Origin: JTS-RE9 sp964649195
GTDB lineage: Bacteria; Planctomycetota; Phycisphaerae; Phycisphaerales; Phycisphaeraceae
Assembly: GCA_964649195.1 (NCBI GenBank)
Contig: CAZYPK010000011.1
Span: forward strand, 1 to 64,000
Direction: 5' to 3'
Length of the DNA: 64,000 bases
Shown here: positions 58,268 to 64,000 of the stretch, piece by piece
Layout of the letters: every line of letters starts with the position of its first letter
How positions within the stretch are numbered: the stretch's first letter is position 1
Program-made: the position numbers and the translations under genes
Notes under the pieces: generated by a model
The model's database searches: none
What the model saw: the letters and a program-made list of their open reading frames with translations, nothing else
Told to the model about the DNA's origin: nothing

Positions 58268-60553
58268 TTAGTTCGAGCCGTCCGCCTGTTTCTTTGCCTC
58301 TTCGATCAGCTTGTTCAACGCCTCGATGGCCTTGCGGGCTTCCTCATCGGTCTGATCCTGTTCATCGCTGCTGTTGCTGTTCTTGGCTTTTTCGCTCTTC
58401 GTTTCCGAGGCGGCTTCCGGGGCAGCTTCCGGGGCGGGCGTCTCATCCTGGACCGGTGTCGGCGCGGGCTCTTCCGCGGGAGTCGTTTCAGGAGCCGGGG
58501 TGTTGGCTGAATCGTCCTTCACCGGCTTGATCTCGATCTCCGGTTCGCTGGTGGCCGGGGTTTCGATGTCGGCGGGGTTCTGCGCGGGCTTCACCGCGGC
58601 GGGCGTGACTTCCTTGTGCCACCACTGCGGCTTGGCGTCGGCGGGGGGGGCAGGCTCGACGTTGTTATCTGCGGCGGCCTGCGGCGTCTGCGGCGCGGTG
58701 GCCTTGACCGAGCCGCCGCGATCGGGCGTCGAGCCCACCTTGGCGTCGATCACATGATCAGCCGCATCGCGCAGGATGCTGCGCTGGCGGTTGTTGACCT
58801 TTTCGCCGGTGATGGCGGACTTCATGCGGCGGGCGTCGATGATGGTCGGGTCGAGGTTCAGCGCCTTGTTCGCTTCGTGCAGGGCCAGGTCGTTCCTGCC
58901 TTCCTTGTAATACTTCAACGCATCCTGCATGTAGGAGTGAGTCTGCTTGGTGCGCGACCAGGGGAGCAGACCTTCGCGGGCGCCCATGGCGGCGACATCG
59001 ATCGACTCGATGGCGCGTTCGCCGGTGGCGTAAAGCACCTCGTCGCGGACGATGGTCGGGGTGACCATGAAGATGACTTCGGTGCGGTTGGTGCTGTCAT
59101 CAACACCCTTGAAGGCGCTGCCGAGGACGGGCACATCACCCAGGCCCGGCACCTGGCTGCGGGTGACCTGCGTGGTTTCCTGGAACAGGCCGCCGATGAC
59201 GACGGTGGTGCCCGAGCGGACCATGACGTTGGTGGTCATGGTCTGCTCTTCGGTTTCGGGGATGATGAATCCGCCTTGCAAAACGGTGGTGCCTGTGGAG
59301 ACGGAGGGACGCAGTTCGAGGCGGACCATGCCGTCGTCGCTGATGAAGGGACGGACGGTGAGCTGGGTGCCGATGTCGAGGAACTCGACGGTCTGGGTGG
59401 TGGAGGTTTCGGTCTGCTGGGTGCTGATGTAGCCGAGCCGGCCACCGATGAGCAGGTCGGCCCGTTGACGGTTGAGCACGAGCAGTTCGGGGCTGGCGAC
59501 GACGGTGGTGTCGGTCACTTCATCGAGGGCGCGGACGAAGGCTTCGACGGAGCCGGCGACGAAGCCGAGCTTGAAGTTGGACTTGCCGGTCTGGGTGTTG
59601 CCGGGCTGGCTGGAGCCGACGATGGTTCGCTTGCCGGGGATGACCGAGCCGTCGGCCAGTTCATCGATGGCGTCGAGCGGCTTGGTGAAGTCGTTCACGG
59701 ACGACCCGCCCAGCACGGTGATATCGACGCCAAAGGCGTTGGCTTCGGAGAGCTTGGCCTGGAGGACGGTCGCCTTGATGCTGACCTGCTTGGGTCGGAC
59801 ATCCAGTTCCTTGATGATGGCGGCGATCTGCTCGACGTTGCCTTGCAGGTCGCGGATGACCAGGGTGTCCTGGTGGGCCGAGGAGTTGTTGCCGTTGTCG
59901 GTCAGCGATGCCGCCATGCCGGGGGGCACGGCGCCGCTCATGGCGATGGAGCCTGCGCCGGAAAGCAGGGGCGTGACGAAGGTGGAGGCGTCCTTGGCGT
60001 TGAGATAGTTGAGACGGATGATCCTGGTGACAGGCTTTTCCTCCTGCTTCTGGATCTCGGCCAGTTCCTTGGCGGTATAGACGTAGATGAACTTGCCCTT
60101 CTCGCGATAGCCGAAGCCGTTGGCGTGAAGGATGGCATCGAGGGCGTCGTAGAAGTCAACGCCGTAGAGGTCCGCGGTGACGGAGCCGCCCACGTCCTTG
60201 GTGGCGATGATGTTTCGCTTGGACTGGATGGAGAGGAGTTGAAGAACGGTGGAGACATCCAGGTCCTTCACGTGCAGGTCGATCTCGCCGAAGGCGCCGG
60301 CCTTGACGGTTTGGCCATCGGGGATGTCGTCGCCGGAGTTGGCGGGCTTGGCGTTTTCGACGGCGGCCGGCGCGGGCTTGCCGCTGTCAAACAGGTCGCT
60401 GGTGGCAGGCTCGATGTCCTCGATCGCGGCGGCCAGCAGGCGGTAGTCCACCGGAAGGACCCCGCTTGCCGCGATCGCCAGATCGTTGCAAACCCACCCG
60501 CCCAGGCAAAAAAAAACGGCAGCGGTCATTCGACGTTTGTGATTCTTCAACAT
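58268..60553 (-). CDS. Secretin (GspD/PilQ family) with extended C-terminal tail
   Basis: 761 residues. Signal peptide, then N0/secretin-N repeats (KDLDVSTVLQLLSIQSKRNIIATKDV; KPVTRIIRLNYLNAKDASTFV; LDVRPKQVSIKATVLQAKLSEA), then the secretin core (VASPELLVLNRQRADLLIG, VPGLGDVPVLGSAFKG, TEVIFMVTPTIVRDE). After the core there is a short TPR-like helix pair (ALKYYKEGRNDLALHEANKALNLDP) and a Pro/Ala/Glu/Thr-rich tail of ~130 residues ending in a charged helix. The tail is unusual for GspD/PilQ. It forms the outer-membrane channel of the pilus/secretion machine. Confidence 0.92.
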   Translation of the reverse strand: MLKNHKRRMTAAVFFCLGGWVCNDLAIAASGVLPVDYRLLAAAIEDIEPATSDLFDSGKPAPAAVENAKPANSGDDIPDGQTVKAGAFGEIDLHVKDLDVSTVLQLLSIQSKRNIIATKDVGGSVTADLYGVDFYDALDAILHANGFGYREKGKFIYVYTAKELAEIQKQEEKPVTRIIRLNYLNAKDASTFVTPLLSGAGSIAMSGAVPPGMAASLTDNGNNSSAHQDTLVIRDLQGNVEQIAAIIKELDVRPKQVSIKATVLQAKLSEANAFGVDITVLGGSSVNDFTKPLDAIDELADGSVIPGKRTIVGSSQPGNTQTGKSNFKLGFVAGSVEAFVRALDEVTDTTVVASPELLVLNRQRADLLIGGRLGYISTQQTETSTTQTVEFLDIGTQLTVRPFISDDGMVRLELRPSVSTGTTVLQGGFIIPETEEQTMTTNVMVRSGTTVVIGGLFQETTQVTRSQVPGLGDVPVLGSAFKGVDDSTNRTEVIFMVTPTIVRDEVLYATGERAIESIDVAAMGAREGLLPWSRTKQTHSYMQDALKYYKEGRNDLALHEANKALNLDPTIIDARRMKSAITGEKVNNRQRSILRDAADHVIDAKVGSTPDRGGSVKATAPQTPQAAADNNVEPAPPADAKPQWWHKEVTPAAVKPAQNPADIETPATSEPEIEIKPVKDDSANTPAPETTPAEEPAPTPVQDETPAPEAAPEAASETKSEKAKNSNSSDEQDQTDEEARKAIEALNKLIEEAKKQADGSN

Positions 60554-60639
60554 CTCAGGCTCCTTGTTCTTAACCCGTGCAGGCCCGACTCTTGGAAGCT
60601 GTGTGAAGCTGTCAGCTATCAGCTTTAAGGCATCAGGAT

Positions 60640-60800
60640 TTCAAATCTCGAATCTCAAATCTCAAATTTGAAATCTCAAATTTCAAATCCATTCCAACTC
60701 TCAACTCCCAACCCTCAACACACGCCCACGCCCACCATCGATTCCCATGCCTTTAAGCTGATGGCTGATAGCTGAAAACTGATGGCTGAAAGCTGACTGC
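60640..60800. repeat. Heptamer arrays between secretin and PilP-like genes
   Basis: ATCTCAA/ATCTCGA/ATTTGAA units at 60640-60700, then GCTGATG/GCTGATA/GCTGAAA units at 60760-60800, ending at the PilP-like stop codon. Together with less regular sequence they fill the 248-bp gap. Confidence 0.8.
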
Positions 60801-60801
60801 T

Positions 60802-61365
60802 TTAGTTCCGATACATCCGCAATTCGAATTCCTCTTCCCAATCGTTGTGTTTCAGGAACACGCTGAACTGTGTGATCCGCGTGACCTTGAAACCCTCCAT
60901 CGGCTCGCCGCCCGTCTTGTAGAGCTTGCCGTTGAGCAGGGCGCGCGGCTCATCCTGCATGATCGTCGAGTTCAACTTCACCGTCGTGAGCCTGGCGAGC
61001 ATCTCCGCCCGTCTTGCCTCATCGGACTTTTGCGCGGGTGAGTTTTGCACCGCGACGGGTTTTGTCGTTTCAATCCTCACAAATTCCTGCATGTCCATCC
61101 GAAACAGGTCGCGCTTGCTGAGGACCGACAATTCCACCTCCACCTTCGGCCGCCGGGGAGCGACGGCCACCGGCGCCGCGGCATCGGCGCCCGAAGGCGC
61201 CCCCTTTTTGACCAGGTTCGCACTGGCCGAGGCGGACCGCGGCGCGCCCTGAAAAATCAGCTTGCCCCACATGAAACCCGCCACGATCACCAGGGCGGCC
61301 ATGATGCCGAATTGCCTGCGGTTGGCGGTCAATCTCTTCACCAACTTCCTGAATGCGCTGTTCAT
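60802..61365 (-). CDS. PilP/GspC-like periplasmic linker protein
   Basis: 187 residues. One membrane span (FGIMAALVIVAGFMWGKLIF), a Pro/Ala linker, then a small beta domain (LTTVKLNSTIMQDEPRALLNGKLYKTG, VTRITQFSVFLKHNDWEEEFELRM) that matches the homology-region fold of PilP/GspC. Such proteins connect the inner-membrane platform to the secretin. The ATG overlaps the stop of the pilO-like gene (4 bp). The secretin gene follows after a heptamer array. Confidence 0.82.
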   Translation of the reverse strand: MNSAFRKLVKRLTANRRQFGIMAALVIVAGFMWGKLIFQGAPRSASASANLVKKGAPSGADAAAPVAVAPRRPKVEVELSVLSKRDLFRMDMQEFVRIETTKPVAVQNSPAQKSDEARRAEMLARLTTVKLNSTIMQDEPRALLNGKLYKTGGEPMEGFKVTRITQFSVFLKHNDWEEEFELRMYRN

Positions 61366-61910
61366 GGCTGGCTCCCTTCCGAGTTCTTGGAAAACGTGGT
61401 CAGTTCCAGGCGCACCAGGATCGGTTCGCCCGGCTTGGTCGGAACGCCGCTCACATCCAGGCGGTTGACGCGCGTCAGCCGGTTCATGCCTTCGATGTTT
61501 TTCACGAACTCGAAAATGCCCGGATAATCGCCCTGGAACCGCATCGACAGGGGAATCACATTGAAGTCGGCGCCGCTCACGATGGCCTGCGTCTGAATTT
61601 CCTGATGGGACATGCCCTGCGCCAGCAGTTCGGAATTGAGCCGGCGAAGCACATCCGCCAGATCGCTGGTGTGAGGCACGATCTTGTTCGCGCTCCTGGC
61701 CGCCTCGCGCAGTTCGCCGACGTGCTCGCGCAGCTCGTCGAGGCCCTGCACGCCCTTGCGGTCAACGCCCAGTTGCCTCTTGTCGGCTTCGATGCCCGCC
61801 GCCAGCGCGGCCCGTTCGTTGGAACGGGGCCACCAGCTCAGCGCCGCGAATGCCGCCCCGCAAAGCGCCACCGCCAGCGCGGTGATCATGATGTCCTTTT
61901 CAATCCGCAT
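61362..61910 (-). CDS. pilO: PilO-like inner-membrane assembly protein
   Basis: 182 residues. One N-terminal span (IMITALAVALCGAAFAALSWW), a coiled coil (IEADKRQLGVDRKGVQGLDELREHV), then the ferredoxin-like PilO fold with VIPLSMRFQGDYPGIFEFVKNIE, the family signature. It pairs with PilN. It overlaps the pilN-like gene by 11 bp upstream and the pilP-like gene by 4 bp downstream. Confidence 0.88.
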   Translation of the reverse strand: MRIEKDIMITALAVALCGAAFAALSWWPRSNERAALAAGIEADKRQLGVDRKGVQGLDELREHVGELREAARSANKIVPHTSDLADVLRRLNSELLAQGMSHQEIQTQAIVSGADFNVIPLSMRFQGDYPGIFEFVKNIEGMNRLTRVNRLDVSGVPTKPGEPILVRLELTTFSKNSEGSQP

Positions 61911-62616
61911 GAACCACCTCCTCGTTCGTTTCCGTCGCCTGGCGCGATGCCGTGTCGAGATACGTTCGATCCAGGCGCACTTCCATCGTCACCCGGAAGC
62001 GGCGGCTGACCACGCCATCCTGCTCGCTGGATCGGCTGAAGAGCAGCTTCACATCAGAGAACAGCGGCGAATCCGCCAGCGCCCCGACGAAGTCCGCAAT
62101 GCGGCCATCATCAGGACTCAGCCCGGTGAGCTCGATCTTGAGCGGCTCCGCAGGCTTGACCGCCACCGCCTTGGCTTGACCGGTTTTCTTTGACTTGGCA
62201 TCCGTCGCCGCCTTCGCAGCCGGGGAACCCGGGGGGGCCGACGGCACGGGGGGCTTGGTCTCCAGGCGCAGATCGGTCATGGCGATCGATTCGGGCGCCA
62301 GCTCGGAAAGGGCCGCCAGCACATGCGTGAAACTGACCGGCAACGTCACCTGCCGATGCACCCGCAACTGGCCGCTGAGTTCGCGGTGCTCCGCCTGGAG
62401 CGCGGCCAGTTCCTTGAACTGCCGCTGAACCGCGGTGCCTTCGTTCTTGGTCTGCCGGGCGTAGTCGCGCAGATCGAGCATGCCCGATTCGCCCACCATG
62501 TGGGCGACCACCAACAGGGCGGCGACGACCGACACCACCGCGGCTTCAACCAGGATTCGCACCCGGCGATGCCGCCTCTTGAAATAGGACGCCGGAAGGA
62601 AATTGATGGTGCTCAT
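61900..62616 (-). CDS. pilN: PilN-like inner-membrane assembly protein
   Basis: 238 residues. N-terminal INFLPASYFKRR (the INLLP motif that binds PilM), one span (ILVEAAVVSVVAALLVVAHMV), a coiled coil, then a ferredoxin-like domain. The domain is interrupted by a Pro/Ala/Lys linker (VPSAPPGSPAAKAATDAK). Start at the ATG at 62616 overlapping the pilM stop (ATGA); the longer frame upstream reads pilM antiphase. Confidence 0.9.
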   Translation of the reverse strand: MSTINFLPASYFKRRHRRVRILVEAAVVSVVAALLVVAHMVGESGMLDLRDYARQTKNEGTAVQRQFKELAALQAEHRELSGQLRVHRQVTLPVSFTHVLAALSELAPESIAMTDLRLETKPPVPSAPPGSPAAKAATDAKSKKTGQAKAVAVKPAEPLKIELTGLSPDDGRIADFVGALADSPLFSDVKLLFSRSSEQDGVVSRRFRVTMEVRLDRTYLDTASRQATETNEEVVHAD

Positions 62617-63743
62617 GCCGCCTCCTTTGTCGCGCCGGCGCGAGCCGAGCGAAGCGCCAGACCGGTCGCCACCGCCCAGCAGTCGGGCGGGTTCAGCGCC
62701 AGCAGGCTTTCGTTCACGCCGCTCCAATCCATGTGCGACTGCGGATCGAGCCGCCGCACGTTGACCCCGGTCTCCTTCACCAGCGTGTCGGCCAGCAGCG
62801 GATCGGCCGCGCCGCCGCCGGTCAGCACCACTTCGCCGGCGCGCTGGCCCCGGAAGGTGACGCCCTGATACCGCAGGCAGCGGCCGACCTCCTTGCACAG
62901 TTCCGCCATCAGCGGACGAAGGGCGTCCTCGATGGCCTGGGCGGTGTGCTCGCGGCGGCTGTTGCCGACGATCGGCGCCTCGCCGCCGCCGGACCTGCGG
63001 ACCAGCAACTGAGCCGCTTCGGAAGGTGTGATGTTGAAATGACCGGCGATGGCGTCTTCAAACTGCCGCCCGCCGATCTCGCTCCGCTTGTAGAACATCA
63101 CCCGACCCTGCCGGGCGATCAGCACGTTCGTGCCCGTGACCCCGACATCGAGCACCAGCAGCACGTCATCGCTCCTAGGCTTCGAGCAGGCCAGCGCCGC
63201 GCTTCCCAGCGCGGTGGCTTCGACATCGATCGCCTCCAGTTGAAGACCGCATGCGTTCATCAGCCCGATGTGCTTTTCCACCACGTCGGCGGGGGCCGCC
63301 AGCAGAATGATCTCCTGCCTCAGCTCCTCGCCCTGCCTCACTTCGCCGGCATCGAAATACTGAATCTGATGGGCGTCGCCCAGCTTCAACCGGTCGGCCG
63401 CCTCCCACTCCACCGCGGTGCGCAGCTCGTCGGGAGGCATCGAAGGCAGTCGCAGATTCTTGCACTGAATCAGCGACGCGGACAACGCGCTGACCGCGTG
63501 CCTGCCGTGAAACGACGTGTTCTCCAGCACATCGACCAGCGCCTGGGCCTGGGCCCTGGCATGGTCCGCGCTGCCCGCCGCCAGGTCCATCGGAATGCCC
63601 GACGCCCCTGCCGCCGTCACCCGCCATCGGCCACCGGAGCCACCGGGGGCGCCGGACCAGGCCAGTTGCACGGCCCTGACCGCGCGCGTGCCCAGATCGA
63701 TGCCGATCGGTGTCCTGCCTCTCTTCCGCCATGTTCCAAACAC
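62613..63743 (-). CDS. pilM: PilM-like actin-fold ATPase
   Basis: 376 residues. Actin/FtsA-like fold: phosphate-1 loop GIDLGTRAVRAVQL, LLVLDVGVTGTNVLIA (phosphate-2), VVLTGGGAADP (adenosine motif). Cytoplasmic partner of the PilN N-terminus. I prefer the GTG at 63743 with GGAGG 5 nt upstream; an ATG at 63755 overlaps the upstream gene and has no clear site. Confidence 0.92.
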   Translation of the reverse strand: MFGTWRKRGRTPIGIDLGTRAVRAVQLAWSGAPGGSGGRWRVTAAGASGIPMDLAAGSADHARAQAQALVDVLENTSFHGRHAVSALSASLIQCKNLRLPSMPPDELRTAVEWEAADRLKLGDAHQIQYFDAGEVRQGEELRQEIILLAAPADVVEKHIGLMNACGLQLEAIDVEATALGSAALACSKPRSDDVLLVLDVGVTGTNVLIARQGRVMFYKRSEIGGRQFEDAIAGHFNITPSEAAQLLVRRSGGGEAPIVGNSRREHTAQAIEDALRPLMAELCKEVGRCLRYQGVTFRGQRAGEVVLTGGGAADPLLADTLVKETGVNVRRLDPQSHMDWSGVNESLLALNPPDCWAVATGLALRSARAGATKEAA

Positions 63744-63744
63744 G

Positions 63745-64000
63745 TTAGCCTCCATTCACCGGCGCAACCGTGATTCGGCCTGTCATGGCCGCCACCGTCA
63801 CGCGATACCGGAAATTGTTGAACACGATGTCCACGCTGCCCCCCGTGTCCGGGGTCCCCAAAGCATCGAAGACAATCTCTGCATCGTCACCAAACGTGGC
63901 CGACTCCAACTTCACCCCGCGAAAACGATCATCGATGTTGAAATCGACGATGTAATTCCCGCTGGCGGCCACGCCGCCCTTCCACGTCACGCCCAGCGTC
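63745..64000 (-). CDS. Partial pseudopilin (GspH/PilE type), continues beyond the window
   Basis: Only the C-terminal ~84 codons are inside the window. The residues (NYIVDFNIDDRFRGVKLESA, IVFDALGTPDTGGSVDIVF, YRVTVAAMTGRITV) match the beta-sheet end of GspH-like minor pseudopilins. The start lies past 64000. It is the first visible gene of the pil/gsp operon and overlaps the alternative start of pilM. Confidence 0.75.
   Translation of the reverse strand, partial: TLGVTWKGGVAASGNYIVDFNIDDRFRGVKLESATFGDDAEIVFDALGTPDTGGSVDIVFNNFRYRVTVAAMTGRITVAPVNGG

Overview
The window looks like part of a chromosome from a GC-rich bacterium of the Planctomycetota, probably the class Phycisphaerae. The case rests on a Ser/Thr kinase fused to a cyclase domain and TPRs, a PEP-CTERM surface protein, an FGE/sulfatase-modifying-factor homologue, a GspE/GspF/PilMNO/secretin locus, and intergenic repeats of the kind common in planctomycete genomes. 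There is no rRNA operon and no recognisable transposase. A run of 100 N (18703-18802) shows that this is a scaffolded draft assembly.

Layout. 0.2-22.7 kb is mostly housekeeping: cyclase-kinase-TPR protein, FabI, ThiL, a TsaE-YacG fusion, a Fur-like regulator, homoserine dehydrogenase, a serine beta-lactamase-like hydrolase, a lipoprotein, a SpoIID/LytB protein, a TPR protein, an FAA-family hydrolase, AccD, a Gfo/Idh/MocA oxidoreductase, an SprT-like protease, a lactonase, a hexose-6-phosphate mutarotase and a family 2 glycosyltransferase. A tRNA-Val(UAC) at 22746-22819 marks the edge of a defence island (22.9-35.9 kb). The island lies on the minus strand and reads: a primase-nuclease fusion (AEP plus DUF559), an SNF2 helicase, a sigma-70 factor, a Type III DNA methyltransferase broken by a C10 tract, a RhuM-family protein and a Type III-like Res subunit. 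Three junctions in the main run are 4-bp ATGA overlaps, so SNF2 to Res is probably one operon. 36-49 kb carries a PLP decarboxylase, an RND/MMPL exporter, the PEP-CTERM protein, a GGDEF protein, two toxin-antitoxin modules, the FGE-like protein, a LapA-like protein and a 2-hydroxyacid dehydrogenase. 49.6-64 kb is a minus-strand type IV pilus / type II secretion-like locus: pseudopilin (partial), PilM, PilN, PilO, PilP-like, secretin, TPR lipoprotein, then histidine kinase, response regulator, HD-GYP, STAS, GspE ATPase and GspF.

Two layers of repetitive DNA run through the window. The first is a set of short dispersed elements with terminal inverted repeats; one family has two perfect hairpins per copy. 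The second is a set of short tandem arrays with a period of mainly 7 bp. These arrays lie between genes, but several are also read in frame inside genes (hom, the glycosyltransferase, the methyltransferase and possibly the STAS gene).

The strongest candidate for an undescribed system is the island operon: a sigma factor translationally coupled to an SNF2 helicase and placed before a Type III R-M set whose mod gene looks switchable by a homopolymer tract, next to a primase-nuclease fusion with its own palindromic operator and 11-codon leader. The interpretation is inference. The gene order, overlaps, tract and palindrome are read directly from the sequence.
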